DNA from: Neotamlana sedimentorum
Lineage (GTDB): Bacteria; Bacteroidota; Bacteroidia; Flavobacteriales; Flavobacteriaceae
Length of the DNA stretch: 64,000 nucleotides
Assembly (NCBI RefSeq): GCF_000943565.1
Contig: NZ_JTDW01000004.1
Span: forward strand, 434,001-498,000
Reading direction: 5' to 3'
The notes beneath the pieces were generated by a model that saw nothing but the letters and a program-made list of their open reading frames with translations, was not told the origin of the DNA and searched no databases. Shown piece after piece: positions 9,314 through 18,352 of the stretch (position 1 is its first letter; the number at the start of each line of letters is the position of its first letter). The position numbers were made by a program, and so were the translations under genes.

Positions 9314-9778
9314 TTAGAAGTTTAATTTATCAGCTGCTACTTTAACCGCTTCCTCTATACTATTATAAGATGCACATCTACATATATTGCCATGCATAGC
9401 ATTTCTTATTTCTGAAGTATTTGGCTTAGGGTTTTTATTTAAAAACGCCGAAGCGGTCATTATTTGTCCTGCTTGACAATATCCACACTGAGGCACATCT
9501 ATTTCTTTCCATGCTATTTGAACTGGGTGTTCCCCTTTTTCCGAAAGACCTTCAATAGTTGTAATTTCTACATCTTGCGTAAATTGAACTTGTAGTAAGC
9601 AACTTCGAGTGGCAACACCATCAATATGAACTGTACAAGCCCCGCATTGCCCAATACCACAGCCATATTTTGTTCCTAGTAAATTTAAATGGTCTCTTAA
9701 CACCCAAAGTAAAGGTGTATCTTCATCAACCTCAACATTACGTTTTTGGTTGTTTATTTTTAAAATGAAAGTTGGCAT
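9314..9778 (-). CDS. (2Fe-2S)-binding subunit of the IorAB-type oxidoreductase
   Basis: A 154-residue small subunit with two iron-sulfur domains. The plant-ferredoxin-type cluster is in KYGCGIGQCGACTVHIDG with a fourth Cys in RSCLLQ; the second, all-helical domain has PQCGYCQAGQIM and NICRCASYN. It transfers electrons from the molybdenum centre of the large subunit. It has no signal peptide of its own and presumably hitchhikes through the Tat pathway with its partner. It is the first gene of the five-gene molybdenum operon. I found no clear TAnnTTTG box in the 81 bases upstream. Confidence 0.95.
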   Translation of the reverse strand: MPTFILKINNQKRNVEVDEDTPLLWVLRDHLNLLGTKYGCGIGQCGACTVHIDGVATRSCLLQVQFTQDVEITTIEGLSEKGEHPVQIAWKEIDVPQCGYCQAGQIMTASAFLNKNPKPNTSEIRNAMHGNICRCASYNSIEEAVKVAADKLNF

Positions 9779-9859
9779 AATTACTTAGATTAGTTTAGTA
9801 CATTGTAAAACAAGCACTTACTAAAACTATGAAAAAATGCAGGTAACCGGTGAAAACAG

Positions 9860-10825
9860 TTATGTATTTAACATAGTTTTAATAAACTCTAAAGCGCGCC
9901 TCTCATTGTAGTACACATTTTTCTTATCTATAAAACCAACATGACCGCCATGGTTTGGCATTTCTAAATATAATTCCTGGTTTTGTTTAGCTTCTTTGAC
10001 AGGATAACATTCTGGCGACAAAAATGAATCGTTTAAAGCATTTATAATTAAAGTAGGCACTTTAATATTTGGTAAAAATTGTAACGCACTGCATTTTGTA
10101 TAATAATCAACTGCATCAATAAAGCCATGTGCTTTTGAGGTGTAAACATTATCGAAATCTTGTAAATTTTTAATTGATTTCACAGCTTCAATGGTTAATT
10201 TATCTGGAAATTTTTCTTGTTTTTTTGATAGTGCAACTAATAAACTTTTTAAAAACCTATCGTGATAAGGTTTATTTTTAAGCTTGCTTATTTCTTTACA
10301 TGAGCCATATAAATCGCACGGTACAGAAACCGCAATAGCTTTTTTTATTTCTTTAGGAACATTTTGAGTTTCTCCTAAATATTTTAGTAAGAGATTAGCT
10401 CCTAAACTAATGCCTTTAATATATATTTCGTCATACTTGTTTTTAGATAAAACATGATTAATCACCTCTTGCAAATCTGTAGTAAAACCAGAATGATAGG
10501 TGTGATAACTCAAGTTATCCTCTTCGCTACAACCTCTAAAATTAACCGCCAAAGCATCTACACCATTTAGGTTAAACAATTTAGCTGTTCCGGTTATATA
10601 TGGACGTTTAGAATTCCCCTCTAAACCATGAAGCAAAATGATTATTTTATTAGTTTTCTCTGTAGAATAGCTCCAGTCTAAATCTAGAAAGTCGTTATCT
10701 TTTAAAGTAATACGTTCACGTTCTTGATTTAATTTTACGCGGCGTACTAAACCAGAATAAACAGTTGATACAAATCTGTTTTTAAAATAAAATGCTGGCT
10801 TGTAGGTCGATTCTATTACAGGCAT
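9860..10825 (-). CDS. YheT-family alpha/beta hydrolase
   Basis: A 321-residue alpha/beta hydrolase of the YheT group. Seen are the oxyanion-side motif LLHGLEGNSKRPY, the nucleophile elbow IKGISLGANLLLKYLGE with Ser in G-I-S-L-G, an acid-region ALNDSFLSPECYP, and the catalytic His in MPNHGGHVGF. The NFRGC motif is typical of this group. Substrates are probably esters but are not known. It follows the adenine deaminase gene by 17 bases and is likely co-transcribed; no functional link is evident. Confidence 0.9.
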   Translation of the reverse strand: MPVIESTYKPAFYFKNRFVSTVYSGLVRRVKLNQERERITLKDNDFLDLDWSYSTEKTNKIIILLHGLEGNSKRPYITGTAKLFNLNGVDALAVNFRGCSEEDNLSYHTYHSGFTTDLQEVINHVLSKNKYDEIYIKGISLGANLLLKYLGETQNVPKEIKKAIAVSVPCDLYGSCKEISKLKNKPYHDRFLKSLLVALSKKQEKFPDKLTIEAVKSIKNLQDFDNVYTSKAHGFIDAVDYYTKCSALQFLPNIKVPTLIINALNDSFLSPECYPVKEAKQNQELYLEMPNHGGHVGFIDKKNVYYNERRALEFIKTMLNT

Positions 10826-10842
10826 AAGTTAGTTGTAATTTT

Positions 10843-12462
10843 CTATAATTGTAAGTCTGTAAATTTAAATGCTTTTCCGTTAAACAACCCTTTATCGCTT
10901 AATTTTAACGAAGGTATAACTAAAAGCGCCATAAAAGATAACGTCATGTAAGGTGCATGCAAATTCGAGCCCAATGCTTTTGCCATTTTGTCGAGTTCGG
11001 CATATTGTTTACCTATAGTTTCACCATCTTGGTCGCTAATAATTCCAGCTACTGGAAGTGGTACTATTTTAGATTCGGCATTACTTACAGCACAAATGCC
11101 ACCTTTATTTTCTATTATTAAATTCACAGCTTTACAAATAGCTTCATCTGTGGTTCCTACCGCAATAATATTGTGCGAATCGTGACCAACAGAACTGGCA
11201 ATAGCACCTTCTTTTAAACCGAAATTTTTAATAAAAGCTAAAGCAGGTGTATCGTTTTTATAGCGGTTTACAACTGCCATTTTTAATATATCTTTATCGG
11301 TATTCGATTCTAAAAATCCGTTTTTTACAGTCGCTTCTTCAATAAGTTCGTTGGTTACTAACTGCCCTTCTAATGCTTCAATTACACGAATTTGTTTTGC
11401 TGTTGCCTCAATTTTAAATTCTGAAATATCTTTTTTATCGCAATTAAAATTATTCAAGTTTTTAAAAGCTACAGATGGTATTAAACTTTCACCTTCATTG
11501 TAAACCAACGCACCGTTTATATAAGTTTGAAGCGTTTTAAATGTTTTTAAATCTTTTACTACAATAAAATCTGCAAAATCGCCTTCTTGTAATAAGCCAA
11601 CGTCTAAACCATAGTGCTTTACCGGGTTTATACAAGCTGCCTGAAGCACTTTAAACAAATCGATTCCTTTAGCAATTGCTCTAGCACACAATTTATTAAT
11701 ATGATGTAAAAGTAAATCGTCTGGATGTTTATCGTCGCTACAAAACATCATGTTTTCAAAATATTCTGGCAGTAAATCTATTAAAGCTTCAAAATTTTTG
11801 GCAGCACTACCCTCGCGAATTAAAATTTTCATGCCTTTTTGAAGTTTTTCAAGTGCTTCGTTATAAGTAAAACATTCGTGATCGGTGTAAATACCAGCAC
11901 TAATATATTTAGTAATATCGTCGCCAATAACTCCAGGTGCATGCCCATCAACTGGTTTGTTATAATGTTTTGCCCAAGCTATTTTTTTAAGAACTTCTTC
12001 ATCGTCAAAAATAACTCCAGGGTAATTCATCATTTCTGCTAAGTATTTAATATCTGGATTTTCTAGCAGTTTTTGTATGTCGTCGGAATCTATAACCGCT
12101 CCGGCCGACTCGAAAGTTGTTGCAGGCACGCAAGAAGGCGCTCCAAAATTGAATTTAAAAGGTACTTTTTTACCGTTTTCAATCATAAATTCAACACCTT
12201 CAACACCTAAAACGTTGGCTATTTCATGCGGATCTGAAACTGTACCAACCGTACCATGTTTTACAGCTAGTTTTGCAAATTCGCTAGGAACTAACATAGA
12301 GCTTTCAATATGAATATGCGCATCTATAAAACCGGGTAAAATATAATGATCTACATCATGATTTTGTTCTGTAATAGCTACAATTTTATCATTTTCAACC
12401 GTTATTTCTCCTTTAAAAATGCGCTGATTTTGTATATCTACAATTTGACCTTTTACTTTCAT
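10843..12462 (-). CDS. ade: adenine deaminase
   Basis: A 539-residue amidohydrolase of the bacterial adenine deaminase family, converting adenine to hypoxanthine and ammonia. Metal-binding signatures are [15 protein letters not shown] near residue 45 and VDGHAPGV, with [10 protein letters not shown] further on; the family-specific C-terminal domain contains [20 protein letters not shown] and [13 protein letters not shown]. Length is normal. An AAAAGGAGAA stretch lies immediately upstream of the ATG, an unusually good Shine-Dalgarno match for this window although spacing is short. The product feeds the purine salvage pathway. Confidence 0.96.
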   Translation of the reverse strand: MKVKGQIVDIQNQRIFKGEITVENDKIVAITEQNHDVDHYILPGFIDAHIHIESSMLVPSEFAKLAVKHGTVGTVSDPHEIANVLGVEGVEFMIENGKKVPFKFNFGAPSCVPATTFESAGAVIDSDDIQKLLENPDIKYLAEMMNYPGVIFDDEEVLKKIAWAKHYNKPVDGHAPGVIGDDITKYISAGIYTDHECFTYNEALEKLQKGMKILIREGSAAKNFEALIDLLPEYFENMMFCSDDKHPDDLLLHHINKLCARAIAKGIDLFKVLQAACINPVKHYGLDVGLLQEGDFADFIVVKDLKTFKTLQTYINGALVYNEGESLIPSVAFKNLNNFNCDKKDISEFKIEATAKQIRVIEALEGQLVTNELIEEATVKNGFLESNTDKDILKMAVVNRYKNDTPALAFIKNFGLKEGAIASSVGHDSHNIIAVGTTDEAICKAVNLIIENKGGICAVSNAESKIVPLPVAGIISDQDGETIGKQYAELDKMAKALGSNLHAPYMTLSFMALLVIPSLKLSDKGLFNGKAFKFTDLQL

Positions 12463-12557
12463 ATTCTCCTTTTGTTAGTCGTTTTCAGTTCTGTTAATTC
12501 TGAAATAAATTTAGATTAAATATTATTAAAACCAATTTATCATTTTTAAAATGACCT

Positions 12558-13880
12558 TTATTTTAATTCTATTTTTAAAATTTGCTTTGTGTTTTTAGTT
12601 ACTTTAAATCTATCGTCGGCGCGCTTGTTTACAATCCAAACAATTTGATTTTTAGAGCATAACAACAACGTATTTTCCTTATCGATAAGCGAAAACTTCT
12701 CATCTTTAAAATATTTACTCAACTTCTTTTTACCTTGCATTCCTATTGGGAAAAACACATCGCCTTCCTCCTTTTTTCTTATGGTTAAAGGAAATTCAAG
12801 CGTGTTTTTATCGACGTAAATAATATTTTTTGCAGTTTTTATGTTGGTTTCAACAGCATCAATTTCTGCAAAGCTTAAAGTGCCAAACGGTGTTTCAACT
12901 TTATCGGTTATACTTGAAATAGTAGTTTCTGAAAACTGTTCAACTTCCTTTTTAGTTAATAATAAATAGTCGCGATCTTTTATGAGCCTAAATTCGTTAG
13001 AAAACACTTGTTTTCCTGGTTGAGCATCTAATAAACTCACAATATCGTCCCATTCTGTAAAACCAAATTCTTTTAAAGCTTCAAATAAATACGCTTTTGG
13101 ATGCTTTGTTTTTTTGAATTCTGAAATTTTAAAACGTACCTCGTTTTCACTAATGGTTTCAATAGTTTTATTTAAAAATTCATCAATTTTATCGTTTATA
13201 ATAGTTGATGAATCTTGCAAATTATTTAAAGTGGATTGAAAACTTTGTAACAAACTCGGGTTAATTTCTTTTAAAATAGGAATAACCTCGTGGCGTAGTT
13301 TATTGCGTAAATATTTTACCGATTTGTTACTACTATCGTCACGCCATTTTATACTGTTTGCATTGGCATACAATTCAATATCATCGCTTGAAAAATGTAA
13401 TAACGGACGTACAAACTTCCCGTTAATTTCTGGAATTCCGGTTAAACCTTCTATACCAGTGCCTCTTGTAAAATTGATTAAAAAAGTTTCTAAGTTATCA
13501 TCGGCATGGTGAGCCGTTAAAATGTAATCGAACTTTAATTGTGACGACAATTCGTCGAACCAATTATAGCGTAATTCGCGTGCTGCCATTTGTATAGAAC
13601 GCTTGTGTTCTTTAGCATATAATGTGGTGTCAAAATTTTGAATAAACACCTCTAAACCTAAACTTTCGGCTAAGGTTTCAACAAAAGTTTCATCGGCATC
13701 ACTTTCGTTTCCGCGTAAATTAAAATTGCAATGCGCTAAAGCTATATTTAAACCTATTTTGTGGCATAAATGTGTTAAAACCACACTATCTATACCGCCA
13801 GAAATAGCAATAATTACTTTGCTTTTGGTTAAAAAGTTTAGATTTTTAGTAATATGTTTTTTGAATATTTCTTGGGTCAT
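12558..13880 (-). CDS. tilS: tRNA(Ile)-lysidine synthase
   Basis: A 440-residue TilS. The N-type ATP-pyrophosphatase domain has the PP-loop AISGGIDSVVLTHL at residues about 25-38, followed by ALAHCNFNLRGNESDADE and YILTAHHADDNLETFLI; the C-terminal domain with PIGMQGKKKLSKYFKDEKF is the TilS tRNA-binding part. The enzyme adds lysine to C34 of the AUA-decoding tRNA-Ile and is essential in most bacteria. It is on the same strand as pabB, 153 bases downstream, with a repeat-like element between them. Confidence 0.96.
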   Translation of the reverse strand: MTQEIFKKHITKNLNFLTKSKVIIAISGGIDSVVLTHLCHKIGLNIALAHCNFNLRGNESDADETFVETLAESLGLEVFIQNFDTTLYAKEHKRSIQMAARELRYNWFDELSSQLKFDYILTAHHADDNLETFLINFTRGTGIEGLTGIPEINGKFVRPLLHFSSDDIELYANANSIKWRDDSSNKSVKYLRNKLRHEVIPILKEINPSLLQSFQSTLNNLQDSSTIINDKIDEFLNKTIETISENEVRFKISEFKKTKHPKAYLFEALKEFGFTEWDDIVSLLDAQPGKQVFSNEFRLIKDRDYLLLTKKEVEQFSETTISSITDKVETPFGTLSFAEIDAVETNIKTAKNIIYVDKNTLEFPLTIRKKEEGDVFFPIGMQGKKKLSKYFKDEKFSLIDKENTLLLCSKNQIVWIVNKRADDRFKVTKNTKQILKIELK

Positions 13881-13920
13881 TTTTCCACCGATTCACGGAT
13901 TATTTTTCAATATAATTGGA

Positions 13921-13943
13921 TCTCGACTGCGCTCGATCTGACA
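13921..13943. repeat. putative dispersed intergenic repeat copy
   Basis: The stretch TCTCGACTGCGCTCGATCTG plus ACA is much richer in GC than its surroundings and contains two TCGA boxes around a GCGC core. Elements of this form (CTCGACTGCGCTCGA followed by TGACA) are, from memory, scattered between genes in many flavobacterial genomes. Only one copy lies in this window, so repetition is not shown here. Confidence 0.4.
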
Positions 13944-14033
13944 ATTAATAGTAATTCCAATCTATAATTTTGATAATTGTACTACTCAAATATACCAACT
14001 TGAATAGTTAATTTTTATGTTTCTGGGTAAAAA

Positions 14034-15332
14034 CTAGTTTTCCAGCACTTCGCGCATCGCCTTTGCCTTTACCAAGCATTCTTCATATTCGTTTAAAGGA
14101 TTGCTTTTTGCTGTAATGGCACTTCCTACCGAAAAGGACACGTATTTTTTAGTTTCGTTGTATAAAATACTGCGAATTACCACATTAAAATCGAAATCGC
14201 CATTTGGTGTAAAATAACCAACAGCGCCAGAGTAGAGTCCGCGTTTGGTTTCCTCTAAATCTTCAATAATTTGCATTGCCGAAATTTTTGGAGCGCCCGT
14301 CATGCTTCCCATAGGGAATGTGGTTTTTAAAACATCAACCGGGTTGGTGTCATCGTTTATTTTTGATGTAATGGTCGATATCATTTGGTGCACTTGATCG
14401 AAGGTGTAAATCTTACATAACTCTTCTACCCTCACCGAATTTTTTACAGCGGTTTTCGATAAATCGTTTCGCACCAAATCTACAATCATAATATTCTCGC
14501 TACGCTCTTTTTGATCTTGCGATAAGTTGTGTTTAAGTTGCTCGTCTTCAACTTTATTTTTAGATCGTTTTGCGGTTCCTTTTATTGGTTGTGATATAAT
14601 TTTGGTTCCTTCCTTTTTTATGTAACGCTCGGGCGATGCAGAAAGCAAATATTTATCGAAACTTTTAAAATATATAGCAAATGGCGGGTTGGAAATATCA
14701 TTTAGCTTTTTATAAGTTTCTAAAGGGTTTATTTCTGTGTTTTCGGCATAAAACTCCTGGCAAAAATTAGCTTCATAAATACTGCCGTGGTGCACATGCG
14801 CTAACATTTTATTTACTTTATTAAAATAGGCATCTTTGTGAATACGCAGATGAATTTTTATGTCGTTTGAAGGTCTTGTATTAAAATCTTCTTCGCTATT
14901 ATAAATATCATTTAAATCGGCATCAATTTCATCATCAACTGCTTTTAAATATTGAATTTCGACGGTGTTATCTTTAATTAAAAATAGTTTTTTTGGCTGA
15001 AAAAAGTACAAATCGGGGAATTGTAAACCATCAAAATTATTAGATTTTAATGGCTCTACATCGTTTTTTAAATCGTAAGTTAGGTAGCCAAAAATCCAAT
15101 CGTTAGTCGTTTTTTGGTAATCATTTAACTTAGAAAAAGCATCAAAATAATCTGTTTTTATACTTGTAAAAGCATCAACTGCTAAAACGGCATCGTAACT
15201 TTTGTATGTTTGTGTGTTTTTTTTATTGTTAGAATCTAACCAAACCACATCGTCAAACTGTTGAGCCCATTGCAATAATTTAGTTTTAAATTGTGCGATG
15301 TTTTTTTTGCTGTAAGTAAAAGTTGTTCTCAA
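14034..15332 (-). CDS. pabB: aminodeoxychorismate synthase component I (anthranilate synthase I family)
   Basis: A 432-residue chorismate-using enzyme. The C-terminal chorismate-binding domain contains GSIYEANFCQEF, SASPERYIKKEGTKIISQPI, IKGTAKR, SENIMIVDLVRNDLSK and MGSMTGAPKISAMQIIEDLE, which are the family hallmarks. The N-terminal part is short and lacks the tryptophan-feedback region expected for TrpE, favouring PabB and folate synthesis; the lysine of PIKGTAKR is the PabB nucleophile position. No glutamine amidotransferase gene is adjacent. The frame starts with TTG at 15332, supported by a promoter about 20 bases upstream that leaves a short leader. Confidence 0.88.
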   Translation of the reverse strand: MRTTFTYSKKNIAQFKTKLLQWAQQFDDVVWLDSNNKKNTQTYKSYDAVLAVDAFTSIKTDYFDAFSKLNDYQKTTNDWIFGYLTYDLKNDVEPLKSNNFDGLQFPDLYFFQPKKLFLIKDNTVEIQYLKAVDDEIDADLNDIYNSEEDFNTRPSNDIKIHLRIHKDAYFNKVNKMLAHVHHGSIYEANFCQEFYAENTEINPLETYKKLNDISNPPFAIYFKSFDKYLLSASPERYIKKEGTKIISQPIKGTAKRSKNKVEDEQLKHNLSQDQKERSENIMIVDLVRNDLSKTAVKNSVRVEELCKIYTFDQVHQMISTITSKINDDTNPVDVLKTTFPMGSMTGAPKISAMQIIEDLEETKRGLYSGAVGYFTPNGDFDFNVVIRSILYNETKKYVSFSVGSAITAKSNPLNEYEECLVKAKAMREVLEN

Positions 15333-15351
15333 ATAAAACAGAATTATACTG

Positions 15352-15384
15352 CAAATTTAGTTAGAATACTTAAATTTATTTCAA
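15352..15384 (-). promoter_or_regulatory. predicted promoter of pabB
   Basis: On the minus strand TAAATTTG at 15359-15352 matches the Bacteroidota -7 consensus TAnnTTTG, with TTG at 15384-15382 as a possible -33 element and a 22-base spacer. It lies 20 bases from the TTG start of pabB. Confidence 0.55.
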
Positions 15385-15419
15385 AATTGTAAAAACAGTT
15401 TCAAACAACTAAAAAAAGC

Positions 15420-16310
15420 ATGCATACTTTAAAAAACGATAAACTTAAAATAGCCATTAAAAATATTGGTGCCGAACTTTGCGAAATTTCTTCAGTAAAA
15501 CATAACACACAATTTATGTGGGATGCAAATCCAGACGTTTGGGGTAGTTTTGCTCCTAATTTATTTCCTGTAATTGGTGCTTTAAAAAACGGTTCGTTAA
15601 CCTTTGAAGGTGAAACTTATAACACACCAAGACATGGTTTTATAAGACATAGCAAAGACATTACGCTTTATAACAAAACAGATAACAGCTTAACTTTTAA
15701 ATTAAAAAGCAATGCTGAATTACTTAAAATTTACCCTTTTAAATTTGAGTTTTTAATTACATTTACATTAACAGACAATACACTTAATGTTTCGCATACC
15801 GTAAAAAACACCGATACAAAAACCATGTATTTTTCTCTTGGCGGGCATCCTGCATTTAAATGTCCGGTTTTTGAAAACGAAGCATACGACGACTATTTTT
15901 TAGAGTTTGAACATAAAGAAAACTCTAGTCGCTATTTAATTGAATTAGGAAGCGGACTCATTTTAAACGAAACCGAACCCGTTTTTAATAACGACAACAT
16001 TTTACCTTTAAAACACGAACTTTTTGATGTTGATGCGCTTGTTTTTAAAGACTTAAAGTCTCGAAAAATTAGTATTAACAGTAAAAACAATGGTAAAGTA
16101 TTAACTGTAAGCTACCCTAAATTTAATTACATGGGCATTTGGGCAAAACCAAACGGCGATTATGTATGTATTGAGCCTTGGCTTGGAATTGCCGATAATG
16201 TAAACGCAAGTGGAAATTTAAAAGAAAAAGAAGGCATTTTAAGTTTAGAAGCAGGTAGCGCATTTGAAGCTAGTTACAGTATTGAGATTGAAGACAAGCA
16301 TTTAGTTTAA
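15420..16310 (+). CDS. aldose 1-epimerase family protein (LacX-like)
   Basis: A 296-residue galactose-mutarotase-like beta-sandwich protein. Visible signatures are GAELCEISSVKHNTQFMWDA, an N-terminal stretch FPVIGALKNG, the RHGFIRH motif with a likely active-site His, YFSLGGHPAFKCP with the second His, and CIEPWLGIADN near the end. Members of the LacX-like branch resemble aldose epimerases, which interconvert sugar anomers, but their substrates are mostly unassigned. It is divergent from pabB and has a 109-base upstream gap carrying the pabB promoter. Confidence 0.87.
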   Translation: MHTLKNDKLKIAIKNIGAELCEISSVKHNTQFMWDANPDVWGSFAPNLFPVIGALKNGSLTFEGETYNTPRHGFIRHSKDITLYNKTDNSLTFKLKSNAELLKIYPFKFEFLITFTLTDNTLNVSHTVKNTDTKTMYFSLGGHPAFKCPVFENEAYDDYFLEFEHKENSSRYLIELGSGLILNETEPVFNNDNILPLKHELFDVDALVFKDLKSRKISINSKNNGKVLTVSYPKFNYMGIWAKPNGDYVCIEPWLGIADNVNASGNLKEKEGILSLEAGSAFEASYSIEIEDKHLV

Positions 16311-16326
16311 ACTTAAGAATAAACCT

Positions 16327-16334
16327 TACCTTTG
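16327..16334 (+). promoter_or_regulatory. predicted -7 box of the DEAD-box helicase gene
   Basis: TACCTTTG matches TAnnTTTG exactly and lies 19 bases before the TTG at 16353. The box itself contains the TTG at 16332 that would otherwise extend the frame, so that upstream start is unlikely to be used. No clear -33 TTG was found. Confidence 0.55.
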
Positions 16335-16352
16335 CCCCAAAATACAGTAGTT

Positions 16353-17705
16353 TTGACTTTTGAAGATTTAAATTTAAACACACCGCTATATAACGCCATA
16401 AACGATTTAGGCTTTACAACCCCAACTCCCATTCAAGCAGAAGCTTTTAACGTGGTGGCTTCGGGAAAAGATATGGTTGGAATAGCACAAACAGGTACTG
16501 GTAAAACCTTTGCCTATATGTTGCCCATTTTAAAAAATTTAAAGTTCTCGAAACAAGACAACCCCAGAGTTTTGGTACTGGTACCTACCCGCGAACTTGT
16601 AGTACAAGTGGTTGATGAAATTGAAAAACTATCAAAATACATTAACAATCGTGTTTTAGGTGTATACGGTGGTACAAACATTAATACCCAAAAACAAGCT
16701 GTAGCAGAAGGTTTAGACATTTTAGTGGCCACACCCGGTAGACTTTACGATTTAGCTTTAAGTAGAGCGTTACAATTAAAATCGATTCAGAAATTAGTGA
16801 TTGATGAAGTTGATGTTATGCTAGATTTAGGGTTTAGGCATCAGCTTATAAATATTTTTGATATTCTTCCGCAAAAGCGCCAAAACATTATGTTTTCGGC
16901 CACAATGACGCAAGATGTTGAGCTTTTAATTAACGATTTCTTTATTAAACCAGAACAAATATCTATTGCTGTTTCGGGTACACCACTTGAAAATATTACA
17001 CAAACCAAATACAAAGTTCCTAACTTTTATACAAAGGTTAATTTATTGGTGCATTTACTTAAAGACCAAGAAACCTTTAATAAAGTTATTGTTTTTGTGG
17101 CTTATAAACGAATGGCAGACAGATTATTCGAAAAATTAGACGAATATTTTAAAGAAGAGCTCTGTGTTATTCACTCCAACAAAACCCAAAACTATCGTTT
17201 ACGCAGTATTGAGCAATTCCGCGAAGGCGTTAACCGCATTTTAGTTGCAACAGATGTTATGGCGCGTGGTTTAGACATTGAGAATGTTAGCCATGTTATA
17301 AATTTTGATACTCCAGAATACCCAGAAAACTACATGCATCGCATTGGTAGAACAGGTCGTGCAGAACGCAAAGGTGAAGCTTTAGTGTTTTCAACCGAAA
17401 AAGAATACGAAGCCATTGAAGCCATTGAGAACTTAATGCAAATGGAAATTCCTTTAGCAGAATTACCCGAAACGGTTGAAGTTTCTACAGAATTAATTCC
17501 TGAAGAACGCCCACAAATTAAAGAGCGTAATAACCCTCACAAACAAAGGGATGAAGATGCTCCTGGGCCAGCCTTTCATGAAAAAAAGGCTAAAAATCAA
17601 AAAGAAAACTTAGGTGGATCTTATAAATTTAAGATCGCAAAAAAATACAAAAAACCTAAAACTAGAGGCGATAAAAACTATAACAAGCGCAATAAGAAAA
17701 AATAA
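16353..17705 (+). CDS. DEAD-box ATP-dependent RNA helicase
   Basis: About 450 residues. In order: Q motif (FTTPTPIQ), Walker A AQTGTGKT, motif Ia VPTRELVVQV, motif Ib ATPGRLYDL, motif II as DEVD instead of DEAD (LVIDEVDVMLDLGF), motif III SAT, and in the second RecA domain VATDVMARGLDIE and HRIGRTGRAER. A Lys/Arg/Asn-rich tail (about the last 90 residues) is a typical RNA-binding extension. It probably remodels rRNA or mRNA. I place the start at the TTG at 16353 (giving MTFEDLNLN) because the earlier TTG at 16332 is inside the predicted promoter. Either way there is no ATG in the right place. Confidence 0.92.
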   Translation: MTFEDLNLNTPLYNAINDLGFTTPTPIQAEAFNVVASGKDMVGIAQTGTGKTFAYMLPILKNLKFSKQDNPRVLVLVPTRELVVQVVDEIEKLSKYINNRVLGVYGGTNINTQKQAVAEGLDILVATPGRLYDLALSRALQLKSIQKLVIDEVDVMLDLGFRHQLINIFDILPQKRQNIMFSATMTQDVELLINDFFIKPEQISIAVSGTPLENITQTKYKVPNFYTKVNLLVHLLKDQETFNKVIVFVAYKRMADRLFEKLDEYFKEELCVIHSNKTQNYRLRSIEQFREGVNRILVATDVMARGLDIENVSHVINFDTPEYPENYMHRIGRTGRAERKGEALVFSTEKEYEAIEAIENLMQMEIPLAELPETVEVSTELIPEERPQIKERNNPHKQRDEDAPGPAFHEKKAKNQKENLGGSYKFKIAKKYKKPKTRGDKNYNKRNKKK

Positions 17706-17734
17706 AAAAATCCTTCTCATGTAAATGAAAAGGA
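17704..17734 (-). terminator. intrinsic terminator after the ExbB-like gene
   Basis: Arms at 17711-17720 and 17725-17734 form a 10-bp stem with one G-U pair and a 4-base loop. Read on the minus strand the hairpin is followed by seven T residues (17710-17704). It lies 36 bases beyond the stop of the ExbB-like gene. Confidence 0.7.
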
Positions 17735-17769
17735 GCTTTAAATTGATTGATGAAGAACCACTATTAATT

Positions 17770-18162
17770 TTAATGCTTCTGTAAATACTTTAAAATAATT
17801 ATACCAATCCTTGGTAAAATAAAAGTAACCAATCCAAAAACGGTTGTTAAAAAGGATACTTTTAAGCCTGCAGCCATCATTCCAGCACTAATATCTCCCA
17901 TAGATTCTATAGTATCGAAAGCTGTAATCATTCCAATAGTTGAACCCAAAAACCCAAATACTAGACCTAGAATACTAGCTTCGGAGGCTAAATTGTTCAT
18001 TTTTTTAGATTTAGCGACATCTTTTTTAAGGTGAAAAAAACCTATTATTAGAAACGTTGTTGCAAGCAATAAGCAGATTAAAATAAAAGACATAAATAAT
18101 GGGCCGCCTTCAATAAATCTATCTACAAAAACATTTAGCGGGAAAACAGATAATAAATTCAT
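17770..18162 (-). CDS. short standalone MotA/TolQ/ExbB-type proton channel protein
   Basis: A 130-residue protein with three hydrophobic helices (about residues 18-42, 60-82, 95-127). The stretch from residue 62, EASILGLVFGFLGSTIGMITAFDTIE, followed by ISAGMMAAGLKVSFLTTVFGL, matches the conserved core of ExbB/TolQ/MotA proton channels, where one helix ends GTIxGM. It is much shorter than ordinary ExbB (about 230 residues), lacking the large cytoplasmic loop, and no ExbD/TolR partner is nearby. It could be a regulatory subunit or a minimal channel acting with ExbD encoded elsewhere (inference). A terminator follows directly. Confidence 0.78.
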   Translation of the reverse strand: MNLLSVFPLNVFVDRFIEGGPLFMSFILICLLLATTFLIIGFFHLKKDVAKSKKMNNLASEASILGLVFGFLGSTIGMITAFDTIESMGDISAGMMAAGLKVSFLTTVFGLVTFILPRIGIIILKYLQKH

Positions 18163-18189
18163 AAGTAATGGTTTTAATTAAACATGCCA

Positions 18190-18197
18190 CAAACATA
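18190..18197 (-). promoter_or_regulatory. possible -7 box of the ExbB-like gene
   Basis: On the minus strand this reads TATGTTTG, an exact TAnnTTTG match 28 bases before the ATG at 18162. A -33 TTG at normal spacing was not found. Confidence 0.4.
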
Positions 18198-18352
18198 TAA
18201 TCTAAAATCAAAGCTAAAATTAAAATGCGACAGATAACCAAATTAGCTATAAAAATAACAAACGGTTAAAACCAATACAAAATCGGTTGTTCGTCTATAA
18301 AAACTTTTTAACCTTCTAATTTATACTAATATTGTAACTTATAAATTTAAAA

